From positions 62,001 to 126,000 of the forward strand of contig WHVD01000158.1 of the NCBI GenBank assembly GCA_015178975.1: DNA of 64,000 nt, given 5' to 3'. Numbering within the stretch: position 1 is the first letter of the stretch; every line of letters begins with the position of its first letter. Both the position numbers and the translations under genes were made by a program. The notes beneath the pieces were generated by a model, which ran no database searches, was not told the DNA's origin, and saw only the letters and a program-made list of their open reading frames with translations. The DNA comes from Hysterangium stoloniferum. Taxonomy: Eukaryota > Basidiomycota > Agaricomycetes > Hysterangiales > Hysterangiaceae. Positions 1-12,448 of this stretch are shown piece after piece.

Positions 1-339
1 TGTGGTAAAACACTCCTTTTATTTTATTTATATTTTACACATTTTATTCATATTTTTCCATCCTTTATATTCTTCGAATATTGCACCATTTAATTAGTTT
101 GAAGCTCTGTGTATACTTGTGGGTGCACTTGGCACCAAACAAACAGACACACTTTTACCCAAGCACCACCACTCATAAGACACAAACTAGGTCTACAGCG
201 AGTGGTGATCAGGGTAATGTGTCAGCTACCACATAGGTAGCATTATCTGAGCTAGCAAACACTTCTGGCCTCAAACTATAACAGTTGAGGCCTCCACTCA
301 AATCATTGTTCTAGATAATATGAAAAGAGCTAATTGGGG

Positions 340-1855
340 GGCTGATGATAGAGATTGTACTAGTTGGGAGGTCCAACTCTATAAATGTAGTGGAGCTTGG
401 CTTCAACTTATGTGTTGCACCCTCACATGAACTGTTAGGGTACTCCAGTATTTCAAACAGAGTGGATAGTACATACAGGCAAAGATCAACACTTAGCTCA
501 ATCAACTGGTGGGCCAAAATACTAAGAGTTGTAAGGTACAGTAAGAGTTCACAGCTTGCCAAAGAACATCTTCAAGAGTATTGAGAAGGGAGGAAAGAGA
601 CTGAGTGTTAAGGGTGTGTACATGGAGGGCTTCCAGAGAAACCTATGGGAAATCTGGTAGGACTTGGCTTTAGCTTATAGGCTGCACCCTCACGAGATCG
701 TCTTGTCCAATTTCAGACAGGCGAATGGGAATCCCGGGGAGTCCAGGTGGAGATCATGGGTTGAGGGGTTGTGGGTCGAGAGGTTGTGGGTCGAGAGGTC
801 AGGAAGTTGAGATAGATAAGTTGGAGGTTGAGAGATAGATGCATCGGAGCCCATGGGCTCCAACTAGTGAGAGTGGTGTAATTCAAAGAGGAGTTTAGAG
901 TGGAAAATGTACTGGATTACTGGGGAGAATCTAAGCTGATTTTCTGACTGGATTGTATGTACAACATCTGCCAGACTATATAGACTGTGGAATGAATAAC
1001 AAACCAAATCTAGTAATAATGAAAATGAAACTAGCAAACATAAAACAAGATAAGTAAACACCAAATTTGGTGTTAGGAATGGAATGGAACAGAGTGGAGT
1101 CCGAATCGTGACAGGTCATAAACCATAATGGGAAATGGAGGAGGAGCAGAGTCCGAATCGTGACAGGTCATTTGACTAAAATCGGAATGGGGCTCAGTTA
1201 GAGGGATGATTGGTTTTCTGAGTGGGGTCCAGTGACTGATGCATGGGACAGAGTCGGAGATAGACAGGAGTGGAGTCTGGCGGGTATTCCGGTGACTGAT
1301 ACACGATGTAATGAAGTCAAACATGGACAAGTGTGACATACAGAGTCCAGCGGGAATTCCAGTAAACTGACAATTGGTGTGTATAGGGCACAAGTGCGTA
1401 TAAGTTAGTGCCCGGAGTCCGGCAGGAATTCCAGTCATAACACTGAGAACTAATAGAGGGTAATCTAAGTCAATTTTTGAACTAAAGAAATGTAGCATAT
1501 GTACATGAAGAAGGTTTTATACTACAACAAGATGGATGACCAGAGGGCCAATCAAAGAAGTGAAGGGTGAAAAGGATCATAGGAAGTCAATGACAAGGTG
1601 GGAGACTAAATTTAAGGTACTAACAATACTAAAAGGTCTGAGGTGGCAAGTGAGACATATACAGGGAGACAGTGATGGAGGAGTGAATGGAATGGAGATG
1701 GAACAGAAAGCTAAAAAGGGGCAAACTATAATGAAACAAGTGTTGGGGGTGCCACGTGTGGTGATACTGTAGGTGGGGGTTCTGACAGTGAGACAACAAA
1801 GGGTATTGGGTCCAAAACAGGTTGTGGGGGTCTGAAATGAGGGGGATCCTAACAG
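340..1855. repeat. Two-module LTR-like repeat, copy 1
   Basis: AT-rich, CpG-poor non-coding DNA made of two modules that recur at 34.6-37.1 kb. Module A (about 350-600) holds the phrase GGAGGTCCAACTCTA followed by GTGGAGCTTGGCTTCAACTT. Module B (about 1450-1855) runs from a GAGGGTAATCTAAGTCAAT box to a GGATCCTAACA end. The TAACA end and its repetition suggest an old LTR of a large retrotransposon, but I could not define both ends. Open frames here are short and overlap on both strands, so I call no gene. Confidence 0.5.
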
Positions 1856-1864
1856 CACAAGCAT

Positions 1865-2640
1865 ATGAATATTTTAATTTAATTATTTGCCAAACACCTG
1901 GTCACTTAAAAATGTGTAAAATCATAATAAATGAATCTGAACCAAGTCAAACCTCAGGAGAATACGGTATATTGTTCAGAGGATATTACATTCACAATTG
2001 TGTGTTATTATTTCCTGAAGCTACAGTACAGATGGCTTCTCACTAAGTGCTTGCAGTCATACTATGTATATTACACTGAGAATGCTGTGAACTCCACTTC
2101 CTGAGCAGGTAACATGGACCAAGGATTTCCAGTAATCTTGATATTTAAGTTTGGAACATGGAAAATTAGATTTCATACATGTGAGACATGTTGCAAGAGG
2201 TGTGGCCAAGAGAAGATTACAAGAGTGGTGACCAATGGTGGCATGTTCGAACAGTAAAGAAAGAGTTGTTCTTCCCAGGCTCTATAACCTCTGCTGATGG
2301 TGATGGAGCAGAAGATAACAGTGATGAGGAGGACCAAGAAGATGAAAAAGAGATGGCCAGAAAGCTGGGTGCAACATCTCTGCAGACTGCCTCTTCTAAT
2401 GACATGTATGAATGACAAATGTCTGATGGTTCTCTCTGTGGGAGTAGACTTGATGGAGAGTGGTATACTGTATGGGTACATACTTCATACAAGGTGGCTT
2501 TACCATAGTTATAACTCTACTCCACACATATATCCCAGCAAACACACATGGCATCAGGATATGGAATAATTGAGGTGTATGAGTATACTGATTTGCCAGT
2601 AGATGGCATATGGAAGATGGCAGTCTACTATGAAATCATG
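1865..2640. other. No supported gene
   Basis: Only overlapping open frames of about 75-100 codons on both strands, with no recognisable domain or plausible splice structure. Probably decayed repeat DNA. Confidence 0.5.
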
Positions 2641-2660
2641 AGGTGATGGTAATTTGCCAT

Positions 2661-2928
2661 TGTTGCAAATGATGATGAAACACCCTTCTCCTAGGGGTAG
2701 TTCACCTATTCCTTCAACTTTTTATATGAACATGCAAATTGTGGACCATGCTTTTGGAGGCTAATGCATGATTTTACCCATGTACACCTAAACTAGCACC
2801 AAACCTATCATGTTAGAATGTAATTCACTAACTGACACATTGATTGACACACAAGCACTTCCATTACAAGTCTATTAAATCCTTGTAGATTGTGTATTAC
2901 AATAAGTCAATTCATACTATTTTTAATA
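2661..2928 (+). repeat. Diverged solo LTR, family 1
   Basis: Begins TGTTGCAAATGATGATGAAA and ends TACTATTTTTAATA, matching along its length the well-preserved 272-bp LTRs at 13554-13825 and 58977-59248. Many substitutions mark it as an older copy. The flanks GCCAT and CATAA do not match, so no target duplication survives. Confidence 0.75.
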
Positions 2929-3042
2929 CATAAATTATTGTGTTCAAATTACCTATCTGATTTGGCAAACTTAGTCAGTCATAAAATACTTACACTTAAG
3001 TATGGACTCTACCCTGGACAGGAGAAACTTCAATGGACTGAG

Positions 3043-3307
3043 TATTAAAAGTAGTATGAGTTGACTTATTGTAATATCTACAAGGGTTTAATAGACTTGT
3101 AATAGAAGTACTTGTGTGTCAATCAATGTCTCAGTTAGTGAATCATCTTCTGACATAATGGGTTTTGTGCTAGTTTAGGTGTACACCGGTTCTGTCATGC
3201 ATTAGCCTCAGAATGCATAGTCCACAATTAGCATCTTCATATGAAAAATTGAATAAATGGGTGAACCGCCCCTAGGAAAAAGGGTGTTTTCATCACCAAT
3301 TCCAACA
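3043..3307 (-). repeat. Diverged solo LTR, family 1, inverted partner
   Basis: Same family as the preceding element but reversed: TATTAAAAGTAGTATGAG at its left and TTCCAACA at its right. The flanking 5-mers CTGAG and CCGAG differ at one base, which fits an aged 5-bp target duplication. With the copy at 2661-2928 it forms an inverted pair separated by 114 bp. Confidence 0.75.
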
Positions 3308-3993
3308 CCGAGTAGAGCTTTGTGGACATCGATATATATGTCAAGGTTATGTCAGGGAGATTCCCGCTCGAATCTCCACCCAGGGAATAATCTCAAATGC
3401 CCGACCCAGCGTCCCGACCCTCGCACACCGGCCGGTAAGATACTTATGCTCTTCTAGTTTAGCTAGCAAAGCGATATTGAACTGCGTCAAGATATCTTTG
3501 ACGGGATTATCCTCATTAAATGCACACATCATGATGGAATTAGAGACTGAGGACACTCTAAGGTCATCAGGACTAACACACACATATTGTTTTTCTGGTT
3601 TCTGATACTCTAATAGCCTCATACAAAATCAAGCGTGGCGGATCATGTGGCAATTACAATTATTTAGATAATTTTGTTTCAAAATGTTGTAATCCCCTTG
3701 CTCTTAGGCTTCAAGTTTAGGGCACTAATCCAACCCGGAATTTCATTTATTATATCTTCTCAAATCTCATGGCTATTGTAATCAAGATGATGCTATAATC
3801 TTCAATTGAATTATAGTATAAATCGATAATTAAAATGTTCTGGTTGCGAGTTCACTTATTACTATGATGAAATAACCTTGAAACAAAGATTTCACAGCTC
3901 AAATAATATTTTTAAGTTAAACTAGGAACATGGTGGACTTGGTTTTATCATCAGATTTAGACGACCTTGTTCAGGCCTGGCCCCTTTGCAACT
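3308..3993. other. Intergenic, no gene seen
   Basis: No convincing coding signal. It lies between the LTR pair and the 3' end of the minus-strand membrane protein gene and should contain that gene's 3' untranslated region. Confidence 0.5.
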
Positions 3994-5145
3994 TCACTCG
4001 TGATGAATTATTTGTGGCGACGTATTTGGAGGTATAGTTGCTACATCGTCGTACATCGGTGGTGCGCTAGCCTCATTGCTGTTTGTATCCTGCTCAGGAT
4101 TCTCTCTAGAGTCAGCTTGAGTCGACATCGACATCATTGCCACCATACGTGCCGCCAGTCGATCGATGTCCTCAGGTTGTAAACGATTCGGAGCAGTGGC
4201 TAGTTGGTCGATCTCCTCTTCTAATAATAAACGAATAGGAAAGGGTACTTCTTCGGCTGGGGGGGTCTCTGCCGTACGGTAATCCAATCTGGGCAGGAAA
4301 CGTTCACCCTTCCTTCTTACAACTTGCCGTGTTGACAGCTCTCTGTTAGGGGCTGAAGACCACCGACTACGGATAGACGGAGTTCTTTCAGCAGTAGTTA
4401 GTCTAGACTCGTCTCCATCTACCCCCATCAGTGGAGTATTCGGCGCCTCGTGGTATACAAATGGTTCTGGGACCGCTGACGCGAGATCTTCTGGAGTTCC
4501 GTCAAGCGTCGCCCCTGTACCAAATACCTGGGTTAACTGCTCTCTACTACTTTGGACGAAACGCTGCCGCCTGACTTTCCGACAGTGTAATAAGGCTCCT
4601 ACGATCAAGAGAAGAATGAGAACACCGACAATCGTCCCAATTACAGGACCAATAACGGTAGTATGAGTGTTATTGCTGCAGCACGTTGTCAGCTTCATTT
4701 ATAATAACAACAACAGATATTTGTAGTGAATAAATCGTACTTAGGAGACTGGCCAGGTACACCTGTATGGCTACTGTCAGCACCATTGGAAGTGCGTGAC
4801 TGCGACGCCGTAGAGGTATTTTTGGTTTCAGAAGGATTTACGTTTGTGGAAGGATTTGTGTTGATGGTCGGGGGAACTAAACTAAGATGAGATGTCGGTG
4901 CCAGTGTCGAGGACGAATTCAAGCTAAGGCAAGAAGAATCTGTGGAAGCAAGCATTGTAATGACAGCCGTACTGCCCGTGTGTTTATTCGCATCTTGTAT
5001 AAAATAGGTGCTGGGTATATATGATGAGACCAAACTGAACGGGATCCCAATAAATGACTGAGAATACTTACAAATTTGTCCCTCCCGGGAGATCAGCCTT
5101 CCATGTAAACGAAGAGGTGGTTAAGCCATTTCCTGGGATCTCGAA
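3994..5145 (-). CDS. Single-pass S/T-rich membrane protein with PPxY tail (3' exons)
   Basis: Three 3' exons are clear: 5072-5145, 4741-5010 and 3994-4675, with introns of 61 and 65 nt. They encode a small extracellular fold (TWKADLPGGTNF, later DSSCL), a Ser/Thr/Asn-rich stalk likely to be O-glycosylated, one transmembrane helix (VIGPVIGTIVGVLILLLIVG) followed by basic residues, and a cytoplasmic tail of about 200 residues. The tail has the blocks RKGERFLPRL, EDIDRLAARMVAMMS and a C-terminal PPMY motif. The neighbour at 6142-7226 has the same blocks in the same order, so the two are tandem paralogues. The layout recalls fungal wall-stress or receptor-like proteins, but no ligand or pathway can be read. 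The 5' exons, including a signal peptide, lie upstream and I could not place them. Confidence 0.75.
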
Positions 5146-6141
5146 CTAGAAATATTGTCGCTTGAACGTTGAGGTGCTGTGATATGATGATGGTTTATAT
5201 CCTTTCGCCACTCACAAATGGGAAGTTTACGTTGTTGCCCACTTGGGAGAAAATTAGACAACATGCAAGGTAAATTGATTTTTTTTAGTCGTTCACCTCT
5301 ACCAATAGCCAAAGTGAAAGGCGGTGTCCCTCCCTCCCATGTGCTTCATAAAGCGACAAAGAAAGATCCGTAAGTAGAGACAACGTTGTCGACACTAGAT
5401 CTCACATCAAAACCGACTCTAAAACCTCAAAAGTAAACGTGGTAATCGCAATAAAAGCAAACTGGTCCCATACCGCACTGTATAACATCAAGACTTCGAT
5501 AATAATAATTAACAAAGGCTGCCGTGAACGTGATTGAAATTTTGGACCTACGGAGTATTTATAGTGGGGCCACTGGCACCAGCCCTCAGCACGGGCGGCA
5601 GTATGCATAGGAAGAGCAAACGACTGAAAAACTTGATAGGAAACATAAACTTGAGCATTTAGCGTCACAGGTAGGTTAATGAGAGGTAAGGACGGTTTTG
5701 CGTCATCACTTCGCTACAGACGATCTGATGTTTACTATAGCGACAAGGCAGTCTATCGGCTTAATAATTATATCCGTTTGGAAGTTGCTTCGTTTCGAGG
5801 TAGCGCGCGATACACGGTAGTGAGTATGGCACGGTGGAGAAGCTCAAGATTTCATGCCGTCGATGATCAAAACTCATCCACCTGAAATATTTCAATAGGT
5901 CAACGAATTAAAAAACACGGAAGACGTAGCAAAACCTATGGCACCGTGTACAAAGGTAATTATAATTCTATTTACATGTGACGGTGTCAACAGAGGTCAG
6001 CTGCATCAAAGCTATTCCATTTTTAATATTCAAACAATCTTTAGTGAAAAACAGACAGCTCTGAAAATACATTGTCACGCGTGAAGACCCATAAAATTAA
6101 TTGAAAAAGCAACGACCGAACTAGCGGCTCAAAGGACGACG
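5146..6141. other. Unresolved 5' exons of the membrane protein gene and intergenic DNA
   Basis: The missing N-terminal exons of the downstream minus-strand gene should lie in the first part of this stretch. Small open pieces exist at 5150-5310 and 5400-5670 on the minus strand, but I found no combination of splice sites that gives a convincing signal peptide. Confidence 0.35.
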
Positions 6142-7226
6142 TCACTCTCCCCTCGTCACCTCATTGTATAACGGAGGTCCAGATATATCTTCCAGAAGGA
6201 TGTCTTTATCTCCAGCGTCACGAGGGGCAGGAGACCATGCCTGATCACTCATTCTTCCCGAAGACATCATAGCCACCATGCGAGCGGCAAGTCGATCAAT
6301 ATCCTCATCCTGCATGCGACTGGGAAGATTCGAGGATGCGCCGGGGTTGTTGGTGCTGCGCTCCTCCAAGTTCGGTAGATATCGTTCACCCTTTCGCGAG
6401 GCTGTAGTTGTGGTAGATGTATTTTCGGTGCTGCCGTCTGTTCGGTATGTTCTCTGGTCGGACCTACTATTACTCGTCGTCGTTGTTGGGTTGCGACGAA
6501 GACTACGTTCTTCGGCGACGGAGACGGGATCAGATTCACTTGAGCGATTTATGCTCCGATAGACGTATGGCTCGGGAATAGCCAATTCATCCGCTGGAGC
6601 ATCGTCGAGCCCAGCTTTATCGCGGCCAAATGTAGCCACCAAGTTATCTCTGCTTGTGGTGTACTTTCTTCGGCGGTTATTTCGTCGTTTAAGGAAGAAG
6701 AGGAGCGCAACAACAACAAGTATAACGACAACGCCAATTACAATACCGGCGATGGCGGCGACGTGAGGACGACTTTTATATAGATCATTAGCATCATACC
6801 GTGAATGGACGTTTGAAAAGTACCTGGAAGCGTTCGTTGTGCCTGACGAATTGGCTGCATGCCCAGAGTTTCCAGTCGTGGGGGTCACCTTTGTGGCTGG
6901 GCTTGGGTTATTATTCGTCTGAGAGGGACTGACACTATGATCTGTGGATGTGGATATTTGTCCACCATGCCCATCATGAGTTGTTGCTGTAGGTGGGTCT
7001 GCGTCATCGCTGTCGAGGCAAGTAGTATTTGATGACGGCTGCACTGTAAGTACTGGAGTAGTCGCAGCATTTTCTTGACCATCGTTTATGGAAATAGTAC
7101 TGCGAAAGATCCGTCAGAAAGCGTAGTGTTTTTTCGGCAATCAAGAAAATTCACAATGGAGTTCCTGCCGGAAAGTCTACAACCCACAAATCGGTTGTGT
7201 CGTGTTCCACAGGGGTAATTTCAACC
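6142..7226 (-). CDS. Single-pass S/T-rich membrane protein with PPxY tail, paralogue 2 (3' exons)
   Basis: Exons seen: about 7155-7226, 6824-7099 and 6142-6772, with introns of 55 and 51 nt. The product has a DLWVVDFPAGTPF beta-type segment, a TTCLD box, a Ser/Thr/Pro-rich stalk, one strong membrane helix (IAGIVIGVVVILVVVALLFF) with a KRRNNRRRK stop-transfer patch, and a tail with RKGERYLPNLEE, EDIDRLAARMVAMMSS and a C-terminal PPLY motif. The tail blocks match the paralogue at 3994-5145 while stalks and linkers have diverged, which suggests the blocks are functional contacts. PPxY motifs are the known ligands of WW domains such as those of Rsp5/Nedd4 ubiquitin ligases; an Rsp5-controlled turnover is inference. 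The first exons were not resolved. Confidence 0.78.
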
Positions 7227-8793
7227 TTAAACAGGATAATATAAGCAAATATGGGAGAAGCTCTACTTTTCTTACCGAATCGATCGTGGCATTACTGGCT
7301 GTAATAGACTGGTCAATGGGCTATTAAGGACCGGAAAAAATTAGAAGCTGAATACTCACTCGTGCTGATGCTAAGCGTATAAGGAGATACGCCACCACTC
7401 CATTTACTATAGAATCACAAATCAATATTGAGTATGTTTGCTGGTCCAAAAGCTCACATAGGAACCTGCCCTGATATAGAAAATGATCAATAACTTCCAT
7501 CCGAGATTGTGCTCGAAGCAGGCATACCGCATTGAGGTATTGGTGTGTTTGAAGTGCTATGGAAGGAAATTTCAGGTATCAAGATGATGAAAATTTCACA
7601 TAACTTACGGAGTAATGAATGTGATTTGTTGTCCCAGTTTTTGCCCCAGGGCAAACGAGGATAAGTGCAGGAGGAGTACTGCAGTAAAATGAGAAAAAAA
7701 TAACATGCCTCAGCGTGTAGAATTACAGTAGAGTGGAAGGCGAAAGATAAAGCTGAGGCTGAGAATAAGGCACGTTGGCCACAGAGACCTTTAGAACGGG
7801 CGCATCTAATTGTCTGTCGTCGCATAATGCCGTCTGCCAACGGGTACGAGCCGGGAACAAATTTTGACCAAAATCAGAGTGTCGATGGGATAATCTAAGA
7901 ATAATCATCTCCCGTTATAGAACGCAGGCTGAGTAAGCTGTACAGTATGGGTTCACATAGCAAAAGCTTGGACGGATCTACGTCGAATGAGTGTGGTGCG
8001 GATAATTAAGGGCGCGTTGAAAAGCGCCAGAAAATCAACTAGGAAACTGAAGCATAATAAACGGGAGATAGGTGCCTATAACTTGGAAAAGGGGAAGCAT
8101 TATCTCATAAGGATGCCTACTGAGATGGTTGGACAGTGTCGATGTATCATTATTTCTGGGAATGCCTGGACAACACCACACTTGCAAATACAGGTGGATC
8201 GCTGTTGTATACATACCATCAAAACTGAATTAATCAAGATGCTAGAACAGTACACGTCCTAGCCAATGACCACGCCAGCCAAATTTTGATGTGGTATTAT
8301 TCAGATGAATGCACCTTATTTTATTAATAAACTCTCATCATCAATCGTCGAGGGTGCCGTCGCAATCGCTGAATGGTTACTATCTGTCAATATAAATATT
8401 CCAATTTTGGTTTGAGCGTTCCGGGACTAATGAATCCCGTTCAGATGTTTATGGAGACGCCAGGATGCAAGGCAGCGGGCATGTTAGGATTAAATGCAGC
8501 GATTACTGACTAAGTAGGCAGCGCCCACTGTTATTAGGGGTATAGTCAATTAATAATTTAGCTGCGACAATCTCGCGGATGGAACACTTCTATCCACGAG
8601 CAATAGATCCAATGTGAAAATCAGTTACACCAAATTCTAGCAGAGGAGTATCAAAAATAATCATACGCCGATCTTTTTTTTTTTTGAAAAAACACCGTAC
8701 CTTTAAATTTACACAACCATGCAGATCTCGGCCATACAACCAAAAGCAAATACACACCCGCACCCGCACCCCCCATCCTATCCGATCACTTCA
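7227..8793. other. Unresolved 5' part of paralogue 2; otherwise no gene seen
   Basis: The left part should hold the signal-peptide exon(s) of the minus-strand gene. A 91-codon plus-strand frame at 7987-8262 has no recognisable domain and is not called. The stretch 8263-8793 is AT-rich with a short T run near 8670. Confidence 0.35.
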
Positions 8794-9993
8794 TTATCCT
8801 CCAGCAGCCGCAAAGTAAGACTGTGGATCTCGCATCAACAACCGGGCGCCCAAAGGACACGTAATGGTTCACTTACATCCCTGTCCGCTAGGAACTCTAG
8901 GTACGCCAGGGTAACTGTAATCCAAAATGCAGGATCGACTCCCATTTGCCTTTCTAGACCCCTGTTCACCTCGAGTACGCCAGTCGTAGCAACCGAAAAC
9001 GTGGACGTGCGCTCCGTAAAGGTCAATAATGGCGTTGATAAATCGCCGGACGCCGAAGCTGGAACAAGCGAGAATGAATGTGCAGCACGGATAGGGAGCG
9101 TCGGCGTGAAGAATGATAGGGCACGAGAAAATATGGCGCCTGCGCCTGAAGGTGGGGTCACTGGGGTAGGCAGAGACGGGTAGAGAATGAAGCGGGTGAT
9201 GGCGCTCGGCCTAGGAGGTGGGGCGAGAGAGTTCAATCTGGCGTCGATTTCTTTTGCGGAGGGAGTGGAAAGTGATAGAGAGGATGATGGTGATGATTCA
9301 ACGGACGGTGTAGGGGGATACGAGTGGTTACTCATGTCCACGTGGACTTCACCCGGAGTTGACTGGTTCAGGGTTGGCGGTGACGTACGCACGGAGAAGG
9401 TGAGTGTACCGTCATTTACAGGTGTAGACGATTCCGGAACGGTGGTAGGTAATTCTGCGGGTATTACCTTTGGAACCAGAGGTATGAGCGGAATAAAAGT
9501 GCCGGGTGGAAATGAGGGTGAACGAAGCCGCAAATACCAGCCACGCTTTGGACGATGTATGCTCCATCGTAGAGTATTTGTTTCACTGTCCTGGAATTAT
9601 ATATGGATTATTTATGACAAGTGAGAAGCAAGACAACATACCATTACGCTCTCTACTATTTCATTCTCAGTCATCGTTCTTTCCTAGCACTCCGTATAAA
9701 CATGATAATAAAAGCAAAGGGAAAACCCATACATACCTTGTACCATAGCACATTCTCAGTCCCTTCATTGAGTACATTTATACGCAATTCATCGAGAACA
9801 TCGGAGCTATGTCAGTTGGTCGAGTGAATTTCTCATAATGACACTGAATTGATAGCAGTGACCTTTTAATGGTATAGTAGGCCAAATGAGCTTTCGCCAA
9901 TGGTGCTGTCCTTATCATAGCTCGTGGGTTGTCGCACTTTCGGTCCTTGGTTGTTGCTGTCACTGCGACGGTGACGTGTGACATATGTAACAT
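8794..9993 (-). CDS. Conserved basidiomycete protein, 313 aa, function unknown
   Basis: Four exons, 9863-9993, 9737-9806, 8877-9590 and 8794-8820, sum to 942 nt in one frame (introns 56, 146 and 56 nt). ATG at 9993 is the first in-frame start of a frame that begins about 25 nt upstream. An N-terminal structured part contains YYTIKSSDVLDELRINVLNE and a GWYLRLRSPSFPPGTFIPL segment, followed by a long Ser/Pro/Thr-rich linker. The protein ends in a short conserved hydrophobic segment, FWITVTLAYLEFLADRDSYF, which only appears when the last 56-nt intron is removed; reading through the donor gives a spurious end. I recognise this architecture as recurring in basidiomycete annotations without an assigned role. 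A plus-strand frame over the same DNA is a shadow. Confidence 0.8.
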
Positions 9994-11261
9994 CGTCGTG
10001 TGCTTCGAATTCTCCACGACAACTCACTCTTTAATAGATAGATAGAAAATCTGCCCGTAAGTCAAAGTATTATTGGAATATTTCTGTTATTATTGCATGA
10101 TTTTATTGTATTTTTCCATTCACCAGCTGACTTCTACTAGTAGAAGAAGACTGAGAAGGATATGCTAATCCTAGTGCTTGCACTTCCAAGGTATGAGCGT
10201 TTTGTATTTGTAAACAAACCGGTTATTTAGTTTTTACTTATTCTGACATTGTATCTGATCCTGATCCTGAATTTTTAGCTCCCTGATCCTTCTTTGCAAA
10301 TCTGGTTGATGCCACGAGAATGAAACAAACGCCCAAATATCTCATAGTAATGCCTTCCGGCTCTGACTATCTGCTCTTGCTTATGTTAATTCTAATATGT
10401 CAGGTCAATATCAACGTACTGGAGTCGAGTTGCGTCAGTCCTGTTTTTTGAGGGCACCGTTTTTTCATACGTACGCACCCATGAGGGAAACGTACGGGCG
10501 TCTGCTGACCCGCCTTTCTCTCACTCCGGTAACGACACATTGATACCTAGCTCAATGCTGCAGCGGCACGATTTAAAGGCTGCCAACCAGCCCCACTATA
10601 CACTGTCGGAAACTAAAGTGCGGATCCGGAAATGGTGTATCCGATAAGCATTCGCCTCAATAGAGGATAGATCAGCCATATGAGCCCGAGTCCCTGAAAA
10701 GACGCTAATATTTGTGGTCCCAAACTGTTACAGGGCTAAATTTAAAGGTTCCTATTACATTCAAAGTCACTCCGATCCCGGTTCACAGCCTCTGAAATTG
10801 CCAAGTATTGACATTGGACCGAAACCAATTCACTCTACTGCATGACTGTCTCGTATGACCAAACATCAACCGGTCCGTTGTCGTAAATCCCTAGGACGAT
10901 AGAAATGTGATTAGGTGAGTCGTCTTGCAAAGACTAATAGACTTTGCATAATGACCACTGTGCCATCCAAATTTACCAGAATGGTGTAATCTGAACCCTT
11001 TCGCCGTTCCCGTTGTGAGGTCCTTTTGGGACATAATGAATGTCTACGGGCCGGTTCTACGCCGCTGTACCAGCCGGATGTCAATTTGTAGCATCTCACA
11101 TCCGGTGTTATCCCTGTTACTCCTTCAAATTATCTAGATATTTTGGTAAATAAGCAATTCGATGATAGCTGCGTGTCTGTCTGGATATATAAGACTACTC
11201 TGGAGCGGTAGTTAGCCTCATTATCCCTTCATTCCCACACCGTACAAGAGTCACTTCAGCA
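9994..11261. promoter_or_regulatory. Divergent intergenic region with TATA box for the terpene synthase
   Basis: No gene is seen between two divergently transcribed genes. A TATATAAG element at 11185-11192 lies 70 bp before the terpene synthase ATG, a normal distance for a fungal TATA promoter with a short 5' leader. Confidence 0.55.
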
Positions 11262-12448
11262 ATGGTTTCTTCCTCCAAGTCTCACCCCATCTCCTTCCGT
11301 ATCCCCGACTTGTGGGCTCATTGTCCTTACCCAGCTATTAAACACCCCAACGCTGACATCATTGTGACTGCTTCAAACCATTGGATTGAAGACAATTGTC
11401 GGGTAGTCACTCCCGCTTTACGCCGCAGCATTTGGGGCGGCTTATCCGGTCAATTGGCCGCATTTTGCTATAACCATTGCAGTGACGAGCGTCTCAGAAT
11501 CGTCTGTGATTTTATGATCGTTTTGTTCCTCTTGGACGACCTTTCCGACGATCTCGTGACGCAAGATACTGAGATCCTTGCGGATGTTACAATGAATGCG
11601 ATGAACTTCCCTGAGTTTTATCGCCCGACGCATACGAAGGGCAAGGAGCAACCTGACATGGAGCCGGACAGTAGTAAACTGACCAGAGAGTGCGTTAATG
11701 TTTGTTTCGGACGACTACAATTTCACGATGTTAACTATTTATTTTTTTGTGTAGCTATTGGAGTCGTATGGCCGCTGGCGCAGGGCCAGAGGTACAAGCT
11801 CGCATTATTGAGAACGTAGAGCTGTATTTGGTGGCGGTTCATCAGCAAGCTCAAGATCGCGCCAGTAGCAACATCCCCTCTCTAAACGCGTACATTGAGC
11901 ACCGCCGCCTGAGTAGTGGTTGCAAACCGCTTTTCGACATAATGGAATATTCCCTCGATATACAGCTTCCAGCGCACATCGTTGACCACCCGCTCATGAT
12001 TACAATGAAGAACTGTGTGAATGATTTCGTCGCACTTTCAAACGTGAGCTTTTTCGCATACATATCTCACATACAATTATACTTAATAAACGCCTAGGAC
12101 ATATTCTCATACAACGTCGAACAAGCCCGCGGCGACACACACAATATAATCGCCGTAATGATGAAAAACTACGATCTCGATCTACAAAGTGCCATTGACC
12201 GCATCGGCGATATATGCATCAAGGCTATCAACGACTATCGCCAAGCCAGAGCTCAATTCCCTTCTTATGGCCCCGAGATTGACGCACAGCTGTCCTTATT
12301 CTTCCATGGGCTTCAAAGCTGGATGTCGGGTAATCTCGAGTGGAGCTTTGAGACACCACGGTATCTCGGCCCACAGCGCCACGAGATTAGACGACACCGC
12401 TGGGTAACGCTCATGCAGACTAGTCGCCCGTCAACGAATGCAGCTTGA
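11262..12448 (+). CDS. Sesquiterpene synthase (class I terpene cyclase), 355 aa
   Basis: Converts farnesyl diphosphate to a sesquiterpene by Mg2+-dependent ionisation; the product cannot be predicted. Three exons, 11262-11689, 11755-12043 and 12098-12448, sum to 1068 nt. The aspartate-rich motif is LLDDLSDD with D92, D93 and D96. The second metal motif, NDIFSYNVE (N239, S243, E247), is created exactly across the second intron: the Asn codon ends exon 2 and the Asp opens exon 3. An RY pair (TPRYLG) lies near the C-terminus. Length and motif spacing (about 147 residues) are typical of basidiomycete trichodiene/pentalenene-type cyclases. All catalytic residues are present, so the enzyme looks active. 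No P450, transferase or transporter lies nearby, so it is not part of a visible cluster. Confidence 0.93.

Noticed and set aside
7987-8262. 91-codon plus-strand frame
   Set aside because: No domain, no intron support and no similarity to anything recognised; length is within chance for this base composition.
8719-9624. Two plus-strand frames of about 150 codons
   Set aside because: They are antisense to the minus-strand 313-residue protein, whose four exons close in frame and end in a conserved segment.
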